From positions 70,695,147 through 70,759,146 of the forward strand of contig NC_080694.1 in the NCBI RefSeq assembly GCF_030445035.2: DNA of 64,000 nucleotides, given 5' to 3'. Position numbers and translations under genes: made by a program. The stretch's first letter is position 1; every line of letters begins with the position of its first letter. Source of the stretch: Dasypus novemcinctus (taxonomy: Eukaryota; Chordata; Mammalia; Cingulata; Dasypodidae). The notes under the pieces are model-generated. The model did not search any database, was not told the DNA's origin, and was given only the letters and a program-made list of their open reading frames with translations. Below, piece by piece: positions 48,661-61,085 of this stretch.

Positions 48661-49305
48661 TGATACCACTTAGGACAATTAGGAAGATGGAGGTGAAAGC
48701 AGATTAGGCACCATGGGAATCAAGAGTTCTATTATGCTATGTCCATGTTTAGAGTCACATTTTTGTTAGACATTCAAATATTAGTGAAATTAGACAAATG
48801 AAATTGCCAGATCAATGGAGAAGAAGGGAAATATGAATTTGAAAAACATCAATATGAAGATGACATTTAAAGCCTTGGAATTACTCAATATGATCCTAGG
48901 AGACTATATGAACAGAGAATAGAGGCCCCTTGACAGGCCTAAGAATATCAGGACTCAGTATCTTCTAAAACTCCACACACACCCAGTTATTCTGATTTGC
49001 AGCCAGCTGGGGAAGAACTGCTAATTACTTCACTTCAAATGGCTTCCCTAAGTGAAGGGCTAAAGCAAGCAAGAAAATTTAGGATAAATAAAAGAGCAAT
49101 AGATAAACACTTGTTGATTCAGCCATAGGAGTTCATAAGCATGATATGGATAGACCCATTCCTGGATAGCCAATGAGATTTTTTTTTTCAAAAATTAAAG
49201 AATCCACATGACTTCTCAATAATTTCCTCAGGACAGCAAGCCCATGAGGTGTAGTGACAGAATAAGGAGCAAGGAATAAGAAAGTCACTGGGCAGGAATA
49301 TAAAT
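48661..49305. other. Spacer, nothing recognised
   Basis: No gene. A short piece at 48990-49025 vaguely resembles a MER5-type DNA transposon, too weak to annotate. Confidence 0.45.
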
Positions 49306-49307
49306 TA

Positions 49308-49308
49308 A

Positions 49309-49366
<58 letters not shown>
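49308..49366. repeat. Compound microsatellite (AT)n(AC)n(AT)n
   Basis: About 12 AT repeats, then about 11 AC repeats, then about 7 AT repeats. Likely polymorphic; the outer AT tracts can pair as a hairpin. The 73-codon minus-strand ORF through it is chance. Confidence 0.95.
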
Positions 49367-49869
49367 CTTAGATTATTATATACATTTTATTTTGGTTTCT
49401 CCTACAAAAATTAAAGATTTGTTCATGGTTGGACTTAATTATAAAATTCAGTTATACTTGGAAATATGATATCTTTAACACAAGTTTTTAAATAAAGCTG
49501 AACTATAAAAAGCTTGACTAAAAGGAAAAGAAAATGCATTGAGTGAAACTTAGACCTGTAATCAAAGTTAAGCATTTCAAGTATGCAAATATATAGAATT
49601 TTGAAAGGCAAAACATGCCTTTAAATGACTTCTTATTTCTTATTATCATAATTATTAATGATAAAATTTGGGGGGAATATATAGATATATATACCTAGAA
49701 CTACATGCAGTTTATATACACATATGTATGTAATCATAAGAAGTGTTTGAAAGGAGAAAATGTTTCAGATATTTTGTCAGATACCAATGTGAGCTCTCTA
49801 CAAACTGATAAAAATGAATAATTCTGCATCATACAGCCACATTCTATTGATTTAAAAAATTGATAACTA

Positions 49870-50115
49870 ATACATATTTCAATGCTTACTCTGTGCCCCA
49901 CTGTCACAATATTATATAGGTAATAAATTCATTTAATCCTCATTTTAATCCATAAACTATCTGCTATTATATAAAATAATAATCTGAGACACCCAGAAGA
50001 TGAGTAACTTTTCCAAGTTCACACAGCTGGTAAGCAGATTTGAGAGGAATGGGGCACACAAAATCTGGCTCCAGAATCTATCCATCCAGTGACCATACTA
50101 TACTATCTCTCAAAT
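49870..50115 (-). repeat. MIR SINE, reverse
   Basis: 'tcatttaatcctcattttaa' (49930), 'agttcacacagctggtaagc' (50017) and 'atctggctccagaatctatc' (50061) are the MIR reverse strand, nearly full length. Confidence 0.85.
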
Positions 50116-50284
50116 GTAGAACACAGTGATTATTATCATACAGAAGCAGAAAATCATAACTTTTATTGCTCAGTGATGAGAAGAATTTATTCACATTAAA
50201 ACATGTATTATGTATCATCATACAACAAAGCAGTGCTGGGAGAGAAATGCATAACCTTCAAAGTTTACATTTTAAAAAAAAGAG

Positions 50285-50702
50285 CCAAATTTGAAGACAA
50301 ACTGCACAGTAGAGGAAACAGAAAACTAACAGCAAACTAATACCAAACCAAGCTGAAAGAAAGAAATAAAAAAGATTAGAGCAGAAATAAATGAAATTGA
50401 GAACAAAAAAAAAAGGAGAGAATCAACAAAACCAAATGTTGGTTCTTTGATCAGATCAAAAAAATCAATAAACCCTTAGCTAAACTGACAAAGAAAACAG
50501 AGAGAAAATGCAAATAAATAAAATCAGAAATGAGAGGGTGTCAATACCACTGACCATGCAGATAAGAGAGATTATAAGAAGACATTAGGAACAACTGTTT
50601 GCCAAAAAATTAGACAACATAGATGAAATGGAAAAAATTCCTAGAAACATATGAATAACCTACACTGAACCTTTTAAGACCTCAATAACCAATCACAAGT
50701 AA
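50285..50702 (+). mobile_element. LINE-1 ORF2, part 1 of a split element
   Basis: Sense ORF2 text, for example 'ccaaatgttggttctttgat' (50431) and 'aaacccttagctaaactgac' (50470). It stops after 'gtaaagagattgaaacagtc' (50698) and resumes at about 53600, so 2.9 kb of younger DNA has split it. Confidence 0.85.
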
Positions 50703-52115
50703 AGAGATTGAAACAGTCACCTAATAGAGTGGCAAGAATCCCCTGAGTACATGGGCAGTACCTAATAAAGGACAGACCATTATGCCAGGCTCTTGATATT
50801 GATGGTTGTAGTTATGAGCCTTTTTCTTGTGAAATTGAAACTTAGCCTAGTATTATATATTGCCTAAGACTTACATCCTGAAAGCCTCATTGTTGCTCAT
50901 GTATAGCCTCTCTCTAAGCCAAACTCAGATATAAACTCACTATCTTCTCCCCAGCATGAGACATGACTCCCAGGGATGAGCCTCCCGGGCACCAAGGGAT
51001 TATTACCAAGCACCAACTAACAGTGCATGTGGAAAAAGACTTTGACGAAAAGGGAGAAATATTAAATACAAATGAGGTTTATGGCTAAGAGATTTCTAAA
51101 TGAGTCAGGATGTCATTCCAGAGGTTATACTTATGCACATCCCAGCAGGATCTCATTACCTGCCACAGTAAACATTGCCACAAACAGTGGGTCTCCTGAG
51201 GGATCTTGAGACATCTAGATACTACAGGCAGGACAGACAGACTCAGGAATTCGACACTTTGGCAGTGGGCCTTATTTTGGAATATATGCTCCCCAATATA
51301 ACAGAGTTAGACTCATTTATAATTTCCCTACATATGTCTCTTCTGCCCCTTTTATTTGAACCTATAATTAGCACTATACTCATTAAATATGAGTATTTAA
51401 ATCTTCCATCTCTTATATACCTATTGAGCCCTGAATCTCAGCAGAGTTGCAACACCTACTCTCCAGTTCAAGGGACATGTCCTGGACAACTAACAAAAGG
51501 ATGAAGATGGACAATGTGCATCCCAAGAAACAGTGAGTATCCACAATTGCAAGCAAGAAAGTTCCATCCATCTTCCCCATGGGATCTAAGTTTGCTCTCA
51601 ATCAGGAACAGAGTGTGCATCACCATCCCCAAACCCTCAATATTGAAGAATGAACAAGTATAAGGGGGGAATGCAACTATGGACTAAAGTAGACATTATT
51701 ATTCCAGCATTGGAAGGATGTGTATCATTAATATAAAGGCAGTGGTCACCAGAGGTTCTGAAGGGGAGGGAAAGAAAAGAATAGATGTAACATGGGGCAT
51801 TTGGAGGAATATTGGAATTGTCCTGAGTGACATTGCAATAACAAATACGGGACATTATACATTTTGTCAAACCTATAAAATTGTGCAGTGCAAAGTGTAA
51901 ACTACAGTATAATGTAAAATATATAACATAGTTAGTAGCAATGCTCAATATGTGTTCATCAATTGTAACAAATGTACCACACTAATGAAAGAGGTTGTTA
52001 TTGGGGGAAATTGGAGGAGTGGGAAAAGGTAGGGGGTATGGGAATCCCCTATATTTTTATGTAATATTTATGTCATCTAAAGTTTCTTTAAAAATAAAAA
52101 TATTTTTAAAAACAT
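50703..52115 (+). mobile_element. 5'-truncated LINE-1 3' UTR inserted in the older LINE-1
   Basis: Same order as 26800-28222: 'catgagacatgactcccagg' (50955), 'cttatgcacatcccagcagg' (51130), 'ctactctccagttcaaggga', and the end 'aaatgtaccacactaatgaa' (51970), then 'ctatatttttatgtaatatt' and an A-rich tail. Confidence 0.8.
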
Positions 52116-52579
52116 CTGTATACTTTCAATGTAATTACTGTAATCTAAAACTTTTCTAAAAGTAAAGTTCATTTGAAAGAAAATCTCCCCCTCTTTTCCT
52201 AGTGAAGAAACTCATTCAAGAAGTCAAATTTCAAATGTGAAGTTTATTTGGTGAGTTAATGTGAGGTTTTAAGATTAGCTTGTATGTTTCACTCAGGCTC
52301 CATGAAGAAGTGAAGAAGGGAAAGAATCACTCTAGGATAGTAGGTTACTACATACATTAAGTATCAGCTCCCACTCTCAACCAAACATTCAATTTCCTGA
52401 AATACTTACTGACTACATTTTACTTTCCTCCCTCAAAGTTGGGCAGGCATCAGCAGAGTTCTTCCTCCCTGGCTCCTTTTGGATATGTAGCTTATACCAT
52501 GCATATCACTTGCAGATATTGTACCAGTTGGTGATATGGTTCCTAGCACCATCCATTACACAGCATTCCTCTTGGAAAA
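52116..52579. other. Insertion of unclear origin between two LINE-1 fragments
   Basis: No clear family. A piece at 52340-52400 repeats the text at 52932-52990 in the same direction ('ctacatacattaag' then 'tcagctcc'), so it may be another fragment of the LINE-1 3' UTR in reverse. Confidence 0.4.
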
Positions 52580-53545
52580 AATTTCAATTGATATACTTTG
52601 CCATTGCTGCAAAATATTACAATATTAATGTTAACGATCACCCATAAGTCACATTAGTTGCAATTTTCCTGTGTATCACCACATACTTAACATTTTATAA
52701 ATGAATAACACTCTTATACTGTTAACCACAATATTCATCCACCACCAAAATCACTATGTTATACAGTCCATACATTATTCTCTACCTTCATTTCAATTAA
52801 ATTTTACATCTACAGACTTCCTCTTTCATCCACAATAATATTTATAAATCAGCAGTGTTAGTTATACTCGTTATAATGTATTATCATCAATTCTATTCAT
52901 TTCAACACTTTTAAAATAAACCTTATTAAAAATTCTACATACATTAAGCATCAGCTCCTATTCTCAACCTATATTCAATTTCCTATTACTTATGCTCCAG
53001 AGTTTACCTCTGTGACAGAGCAATAGGGAGTATAAGAAGGTATGGGATTTTTCTTTTTGGAGTAATGAAAATATTCTAAAATTGACTAAGGTGAGGATAG
53101 CTCAATTCTGTGATGAATATGATAGCCACAGAGTATACACATTGACTGGATTGTAAAAAGCATGGGACTGCATAACACAGTGAATCCTGTGGTGAAAGAT
53201 GGACTGTGGTTAACAGAACAAATATGAGAACTTCCTATCATGAACTATAATAAGCGTAAAATATTAATATAGGACGTCATTAACCAGGTGGGTTGGGGAA
53301 AAATACACCAAATGTGAGATATTGGCTATAGTTAGTAGCACATTTTTGACGATGCTCTTTCATAGTTTATAACAAGTATTTCACAACAATGCCAGGTATG
53401 GGTGGTGAGGTGGTGTATGGGAGTCCTATATGATGATATGCATGTTTGTTTTGTAAGTTCACAACTCACACTATATACTTATTGCTTATGGATGTTCATA
53501 TATGAATGATAAATTTCATTAAAATAGTTTTTAAAAACATATTAA
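52580..53545 (+). mobile_element. LINE-1 3' UTR with 5' inversion (twin-priming form)
   Basis: 52580-53010 is the reverse complement of text like 56803-57233, while 53018-53545 is in sense and corresponds to 57236-58235 without its SINEs. The two parts are contiguous in the source and opposite in orientation, as twin priming produces. Confidence 0.75.
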
Positions 53546-53589
53546 GAAGTACATAGTCAAAATAGAGGTAATTAACAAACTGGCTTTCC

Positions 53590-55385
53590 CAGCTTGTTAA
53601 AAAACAAACAAACAAACAAAACAACTTCCAGAAATTAAAAGGCCAAGACCAGATGCATCACAGGTAAATTCAAACAATTATTCAAAAATAATCTAATACC
53701 AATCTTTCTCCAGCTCTTCTAAAAAATTGAACAGAAAGAATACTACCAAACTCATACTATGAACCCAGCATCATCCCAATACCAAAGCCAGATAAAGATA
53801 CCACAAAAAAAGAAAATTACAGGCTAATTTCTCCAATGAATATAGATGCAAAGATCTTCAACAAAATATTAGCAAACCAAATCCTCAAGCACATTAAAAA
53901 ATTATACACCATGTTCAATTAGTTTTATCCCAGGTATGCAAGAGTAGTTCAATACAAGAAAATGAATCAGTGTAATAAGCCACATTAATAAATTGAAGAA
54001 AAATCACATGATCATCTCTATTGATGAAGAAAAGGCATTTGAGAAAATACAGCATCCCTTCTTGAAACACTCCAAAAGATAGGAGTAAAAGGAAGTTTTA
54101 TCAACACGCTAAAGTGCATATATGAAAAACCCACACCTAACATTGTACTCAATGGTGAAAGACTGAAAGCTTTCCCCCTGAGACTGGGAATAAAACAAGG
54201 ATACCCACTGTAATCACTGTAACCCAATATTGTGCTAGAAATTCCAGCTGCAGTAATTAGGCAAGAAAAAGAAATAAGAGGCACCCAAATAGCAAAGAAA
54301 GAGGTAAAACTTTTAGTATTCACCAATAAGATCTTATACCTAGACAATTCTAAAAAATCCACAATAATGCTGCTAGAACTAATAGATGACTTCAGCAAAG
54401 TAGCAGGATACAAAATTAATAGGAAAAATCAATAGTATTTCTATACACTACTGATAAGCAGTCTAAGGCAGAAGACAAAAAAAAATGACCTAAAGTAACT
54501 AAAGGAATCAAATATATAGGAATAAACTTAACCAAGGACACAAAGGACCTGCATTCAGAATACTATAAAACACTGCTAAAAGAAACACAAGAAGACCTAA
54601 ATAAATGAAAAGACATTCTGTGTTCATGGACTGGAAGTCTAAATATCATTAGGATCTAAATACTACTCAATCTGGTCTACAGATTCATTGTAACCCCTAT
54701 AAAAATCTCAATAGTCTTTTTTGCAGAAATGGACAAGCTAATTATCAAATTTATTTGGAAGGGCAAGGGGTGCCAAACAGCCAAAAATGTCTTTAAAAAG
54801 AACAGTATTGGAGGACTCCCACTTCCTGACTTTAAGTTATATTACTTAGCTCCAGTGTTAAAAACAGCATGGTACTGGCATAAAGACAGAGAGATTGACC
54901 AAGGAAACTAAATCAAGAACTCAGAAGTAGACCTTCACCTCTATGGTCAAGTGAACTTTGGCAAGGCTGTCAAACACTCCCAGCTGGGCAAGAACAGTCT
55001 ATCCAACAAATGGTGCTGGGCAATTGAGATATCCATATCTAAAAGAAAGAAAAACAACTTCTATCTAACACCTTATACAAAAATTAACTGTAAATTGATC
55101 AAGGACCTAAATAGAAAAACTATACCCATGAAACTCCTAAAAGAAAATGTAGGAAAACTTCTTCAAGATCTGTGGTAGGCAGTAGTTTCTTAAAACTTAC
55201 ATACAGAGCATGGACAACAAAAGGAAAAATATATATATATATAAAGGGAACTCCTCAAAATTAAACACTTTGGTTCTTCAAAAGACTACATCAAGAAGTA
55301 AAAAAGCAGCTTACTCAATGGAAGAACACTTTCGGAAACCACGTATCCAATAAAGGTTTGATACCATGTTATACAAAGAGATTAT
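53590..55385 (+). mobile_element. LINE-1 ORF2, part 2 of the split element
   Basis: Continues 50285-50702: 'aaggccaagaccagatgcat' (53640), 'catgatcatctctattgatg' (54007), 'tcaatggtgaaagactgaaa' (54149). The RT catalytic place reads FTNK instead of FADD (about 54320), followed by [13 protein letters not shown]. Later segments include [18 protein letters not shown] (54741) and [11 protein letters not shown]. Many stops; inactive. Confidence 0.9.
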
Positions 55386-55409
55386 ACAACTCAATGACAA
55401 AAAGAAAGT

Positions 55410-56135
55410 GGCCATGGCAGTTGCTGAGGGCAGGGAGGGGGAAAAAGAGATGTGATGTGGGGGCATTTTCAGGACTTAGAGCTGACCTACATGATACTGC
55501 AGGGTCAGATGCTGGACATTATATATTCTTCCATAACCCACTGAGTGGACTGGGGGAACATGTAAACTAAAATGTACACTATTTGTCCACGGTAGCTGCT
55601 GATGGTTGGGAGAGGGAAGAAGAGATATGATGTGGATGCATTTTCAGAATTTGGAGTTGTCCTCAGTGGTGCTGCAGGAACAGATCCTGGACATTGTGTG
55701 TCCTGCCTTGGCCCACTGGGTGGAATGGGGGAGAGTGTAGACTACAGTGTAGACCACTATCCTTGTGGTGCAGCAGTGCTCAAAAATGTATTCACCAGGT
55801 GCAGTGAATGTGCCACGATGATGGAAGAGGTTGTTGATGTGGGAGGAATAGGGTGGGGTGGGTGGGAGGTATATGGGGACCTCATATTTTATGAATGTAA
55901 CATTTAAATGAAAATTTTAAAAAATGTACATTATTATCCATGTGGTGCAGCAGTGCTCCAAAATGTATTCACCAGATGCAATGAATGTGCCACAATGATG
56001 ATAGAGGTTGTTGATGTGGAAGGAATGGGGTGGGGTGGGGTGGGGTGTGGGGTATATGGGGACCTCTTACATTACTTAATGTAACATTTTTTGTGATCTA
56101 TGTATCTTCCAAAAATTTGAATTAAGAAAACTAAA
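55410..56135 (+). mobile_element. Nested LINE-1 3' ends
   Basis: An outer 3' end (55410-55589 plus 55941-56135) is interrupted by a second copy (55590-55922). Left flank 'aatgtacactatttgtcca' (55571) and right flank 'aatgtacattattatcca' (55923) form the target duplication of the inner copy. The outer one itself sits within the ORF2 of the older element. 56027-56060 holds four to six G4 runs. Confidence 0.8.
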
Positions 56136-56149
56136 TAAAAATTGAAAAA

Positions 56150-57480
56150 ATAATGAAAGATTGAAAAAAAGACATACCACCCAATTTATAAATGGGCAAA
56201 ATATTTGAATAGACATTTTTCCAAAGAGTAAATACAGATGGACCAAAGTCACATGAAAAAATGCTCAGCATCACAAGCTACTAGGGAAAAGCACATCAAA
56301 ACTACACATCTATAAAATGGCCATTATTTAAAAAACAGAAAACTGCAAGTGCTAGGAAGGATGTGGAGAAACAGGAACACTACTTCATTCTTGGTGGAAA
56401 TGTAAAATGGTGCAGCCTTTGTGGAAAGCAGTTTGGCAGCACTTTAAGAAGCTGAATATAGAACTTCTGTATGATCTAGCAACCCCATTACTAGGAATAT
56501 ATTCAGAAGAACTGAAAGCAAGGATACAAACTGACATTTGCACACCAATTTTCATAGCAGCATTATTCACAATGGCTGAAATATGGAAACAGCCAAAGTG
56601 CCCATCAACCCTTTAGGGGATAAACGAAGTGTGGTATATACACATATAGAGTACTATTCAGCTGTAAGAAGAAATGAAATCGGGATGCACAGGACAACAT
56701 GGATGGACCTTGAAGACATTACATTGAGTGATATAAGCCTGGCACACAAGGATAAAGATTGTATAGTCTCACTAATATGAACTAAATACAATGAGTTAAC
56801 TCAAGGAGGTAAACTTCAGAGTACAGGTTACTAGAAAATAGAACGTTCATTGAGAAAGGGAGCTGATGCTTAATGTATGTAGAATTTTTAATAACATTTC
56901 TTGTAAATGTGTGGAAATGAATAGAGTTGAGAGTAACATATTATGATGAGTATAGCCAACTGCTGATTTATAAATGTGATTGTGTTGAAAGGGGTAGATT
57001 ATGGATGTCAATGTCAACTGACAGGAAACTAGAATATAATCTAGGGACAATAACAGCGATTACAGTGGTGGATGAAGATTGTAGTTAATAGTAAAAACAC
57101 AAGAATGTTCTTTCACAAAATGTTAAAAGTATTGTTACACATGGGAAAATTACAACTAATGTACCTTATTGCTGATAGTTAACAGTACTATAGCAATAGT
57201 TTTGCAGCAATGGCAAGAAGATACTAAATCAATTCACTAAGGGGGTAAAAGGGAGCATAAGATTTTTTCTTTTGAGGTAATGGAAACATTCTAAATTTGA
57301 CTGAGATGATGAGAGCACGATGCTGTGATGAAAATGAGAGCCATTGAGTGTACACTCTGAGTGGACTGTAGAAGGCTTGGAATTGTATAACACAGAGAAT
57401 GTGGTGATAGAAAATGAACTGGGGTTCACAGAACAAATACGAGAAAATTCTCTCATGACCTATATATCAAATACGTAATA
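56150..57480 (+). mobile_element. LINE-1 ORF2 C-terminus and proximal 3' UTR, part 3
   Basis: 'acccaatttataaatgggca' (56181), 'gaaggatgtggagaaacagg' (56356), 'agcagcattattcacaatgg' (56556) and 'gtggtatatacacatataga' (56631) are the ORF2 C-terminal region in sense. The 3' UTR follows from about 56780 and differs from the family of the 13.2-23 kb element. Confidence 0.9.
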
Positions 57481-57756
57481 CATACAGGGTTTTTTAAAAA
57501 ACAGTTTTAATACAGAAGTTGTGAACAAAAAAGCTGCTAGAGCCAATAAATGGTTTCATTAGTGTTAGGATTAAGATCAATACCAGTGGTGTTTCTATAC
57601 ACTAGTAATGTACAATCTGAGAAGGAAGTCAGGGTTTTAATAATTAGATGGTTTGGGGAAAAATATACCAAATATAAGATATTGGCTATAATTAGTAGTA
57701 AAATGTTGATGATGCTCTTTCATAGTTTGTAACAAATGTTTCACAACAATGCATAG

Positions 57757-57945
57757 GGGGAGTAGATGTGGCTCAGGCTGTTGGGTGCCTACTTCCCACA
57801 TGGGAGGTCCTGGGTTTGATTCCTACTACCTCCTAAAGAAGAAACAGAGAAGGAACAGACAATAAACAAAAAGAAAAAGAAAAAACAAAAGAGAAGACAA
57901 CAAGCAAGACAACAAGCAGATAGAGAATAAAAACAAAACGAGCAG
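57757..57945 (+). mobile_element. DAS-type SINE, first of a tandem pair
   Basis: tRNA-like head 'gggagtagatgtggctcagg' (A box), B-box region 'cctgggtttgattcctacta', then 'cctcctaaagaag' and an A-rich body of 'aaacaaaaag' and 'aagacaacaagcaag' repeats. Confidence 0.9.
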
Positions 57946-58055
57946 GGAGCAGATGTGACTCAAGCAGTTGGATGCCTACCTCCCATACAGGAGGTCCTGG
58001 GTTTGGTTCCTGGTGCCCCCTAAAGAAGAAACAAACAGGCAATGAGCATAAAGAC
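57946..58055 (+). mobile_element. DAS-type SINE, second of a tandem pair
   Basis: 'gggagcagatgtgactcaag' and 'cctgggtttggttcctggtg' followed by 'ccccctaaagaagaaac'. It begins directly at the A-rich end of the first SINE. The 107-codon minus-strand ORF across the pair is chance. Confidence 0.9.
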
Positions 58056-58239
58056 AAGGGAATATTTTGGAGGGGGGGGGGAATGCAAGGTGTTGGTGGG
58101 GTGATATAGGGGACCTCTGTATGATGATATGCATGCATGGTTTCTAAGTTCACCACTTTTACTATACACTTAGTGTTTATGTATGCTTATGTACAATAAA
58201 TAAACTTAAATAAAGATTTTAAATACAAAAAGTGTCATG

Positions 58240-60935
58240 AGAGAGTTAATGTGTGCTTATATATTTTATCAAAGTAATCATTGGTGGTATGTAATTTTAA
58301 TTCAAGGAAGCTTTTAAAACATCATGCTCAATGCACAACTTCTCTAAGAAAGAAAAAAATAAAACAGTTGATCCTTTGCTCCAGGATCTCAGGTTTAAAT
58401 AGTGACCTCTAAGACAGTAGAGGAACTGTCTTCAGTACTGACATATTTGAATCTCCAATGGTGATCATCATCCTGAAGACATGCTAGCACCAAATAAAAA
58501 TATAAAGTTTTGTGGTCCTTACCTTACTGTTTAGAGTTTTGGAGATGGAATGTCTTATCTATCACAGACAACAGTTTCAACCTTGGGTATCAGAGATAAA
58601 TATTAGACTTGCTGCATTTAAATGATATCTCCTCATAGAAAATTTAATTCCAGAATCAATGCATACCATTAATGATAAGATTATTTTATAGAGTCAATAT
58701 ATTTTATAATTCTAGGGTTGGAATTACACTTAATTTAAAGGAAAGCCTTTTTCTTTGTAATACATTCCCTATCTAGAGAAAAATCTGAAAGTACATTTCT
58801 AATTTCCCTGTCCTATAGCTTTCTTCATATTGAATAATGCTTCTACTGAATATGTCCTTGTGAAATATCAGGATGTGGTCTCATTTTCCAACCATTTCAT
58901 CAACTGGCTTATTCCACAGCAGTTTACTCTAGTGGGTCACTTGGAGGTAGCCCCAGTGGTGAAGATAACCTTGATTATTTGGATTTTCAGTCAAAGTTGT
59001 GAAATTTTGTTCAGTTCTTATTTTGAATTATCTGGTTACTTTTTGTAATGTGAGCTCAAGTCTTTTCTGTAGGTTGATATAATGCCAGAAACAGTGAAAC
59101 TTTGTGACAGATTAGATTCCCTCACCTGAACTCACCTGAAGTCATGTGTTCAAGGAGGAAGAGTTCTATGGAGAATTTTTTACCTTAATACACTTCTAGA
59201 AAAGCAGGTATCACAGTATCACTGCAGGGAAAGTATGAGAGAGCTTCAGCGCTGGAGCACAAATGCTTTCCCATGACTTCTTCTCCACTATAGGCTCTAT
59301 GCTGACTGAAAAACCATCAAGAGAACTCTCTCTGAATCACTGCAATATTAATCTTTAGTATCACTTGGAAAATAGTGTGCTTGAGTTGGTAAAACAACTT
59401 TGGGGAAATAAAAAAAATAACTTAGATCTGTATGCCTTGGCTCTTCTGGCTTTCCATAAGAAATCTGAGAGTAAATAAATAATGTAAATCTCTGCAGAGA
59501 AATCCCCCTTTCTACCTATATTAGGAAGGAAAGATTAAAAGATTTCTGTTATAAGAGGAGGACTTGAAGGTATTTCCAGACTTGTAATTTCAGACATTTT
59601 GATCCAGCAGAAATAAAAAGAAAATGAATATAAAATTGGAAAAGAATAATTGAAATATTTCTTTTACTCGTTAAGATTGTGGAGCTAGGAAGGATTTGAG
59701 ATATTTTGGATCTGTTTCTAATTCCCAAAATGTGCATAAAATATTCTCTGAAGATTTCCTATTTCAGATTTTTAATAGGCAGAAGGATTTTTAGCCCTTT
59801 TTAGATTAAACTTTGAAGGTTGTAGAAATAATGAAAATGATCAAGGAATTAACAGCATGAGATTGACAATTTTAAAAGAATTTTTGGTTTTGTTTCTATG
59901 TAATTTTAACTGAAGTCTTGTTTTATTCAGAAATTAGGCTTGAGTACAAACACCAACATGTCTGTCAAAATAAATAAGTATTGATTATTTACTCAAACCC
60001 ATGTTCAGACATTTCAGAACTCTAATGCTATATGACAGGCTGCAAGACAATTCAGAGAAGTTGTTTGCTTGCTTGTTGCTTTCTACCTACTTTGGTCAGA
60101 AATCATAATTCCTGAAAAGCAAATTCGGAAGAAATCACCAAATGACTATCTCAAAATGACTATGTAAACTGATGTATTCACTTAGTGTAGTGCATGTGTC
60201 CACTTTTAATTTGTAGTCACAGTTTGAAGCAAATATTTTGTAATAGTAAAATCCATACTTGAAATGGCATACACTATGTTTATATACATGTTTGATATTT
60301 AACTATTTTTAATCATATTTTTCTCTTAGATATGTTTAATGGAACCTTTCTAAATGTCATTTTTGCTTCAGATGGTAAGAAATTATCCTTCTATTATCAG
60401 TGATAAACTGTGTAGCTGGATTTTTGATAATCTTTTCAATTATTTAATGTTTCAATAGTTCTGATATGCTCATGCATATCTAAAGGAAGTCTTTTTATAT
60501 CAAATTACTAAAGAATGCTGGTCTTATTAGTTCTTTGAATAAAGACTAATTTTTACAATTACTCTTAAGCACAGTGAATAAATTGGTATTTGTTACTACA
60601 GAGATAAAACCCGTCTTCTCCATTCATCTGCCACATTCCAGCACCCCATTCAGCTAACTTCACAAGGAACCACTATATGATTTTAATTTAAACAAATTGT
60701 TAACTAATAAGTTTGCGTAATTTTTGTAATCATTATTCATAGTGTTACACATTTTCAACAATTCAAAAATAATGTCTTTTTAAGGCACAGCTTTAGGTTT
60801 TGGGGATAGAGCAGAAGGGCAATCGGCATCATGCCTTCCACTCTTAGAGCAGATAGACTAGTTTGATGTTGAACAAACACCAGGTGCATGATTACATATT
60901 CTTCTTATAATAACATGATGACTAATGATTACTGA
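58240..60935. other. Gene-free stretch, nothing recognised
   Basis: About 2.7 kb of AT-rich DNA without a clear gene or named repeat. The longest ORF is 72 codons with no motif. Confidence 0.5.
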
Positions 60936-60939
60936 GATG

Positions 60940-61085
60940 GATTATGTTTCATTGTTCTAAGGACCTGTGAATGTATTATTCATTTAATTTTCACCCATCC
61001 CTAGGACTTTTATTGTCCCCATTTTCACAGTTGAGAAAACAGAGTCCAGAAAGTTACATATCCTGCCTGGAATCAAAACCTTAAT
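60940..61085 (-). repeat. MIR SINE fragment, reverse
   Basis: 'attcatttaattttcaccca' (60980) and 'ccccattttcacagttgaga' (61017) with 'aaaacagagtccagaaag' match MIR reverse strand. Confidence 0.75.

Larger units (their letters stand above)
57640..58235 (+). mobile_element. LINE-1 3' UTR end with two DAS SINEs inside
   Basis: Text from 'gatggtttggggaaaaatat' (57647) to 'caacaatgcatag' and then from 58060 to the A-rich end at 58235 matches 53290-53545. The SINEs at 57757-58055 lie between. A G run at 58071-58081 is part of the 3' terminus. Confidence 0.75.

Noticed and set aside
48960-49030. MER5-type DNA transposon
   Set aside because: The resemblance is limited to a few short words, not enough to annotate.
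57833-58156. 107-codon minus-strand ORF
   Set aside because: It is the reverse reading of two SINEs and a LINE-1 tail.
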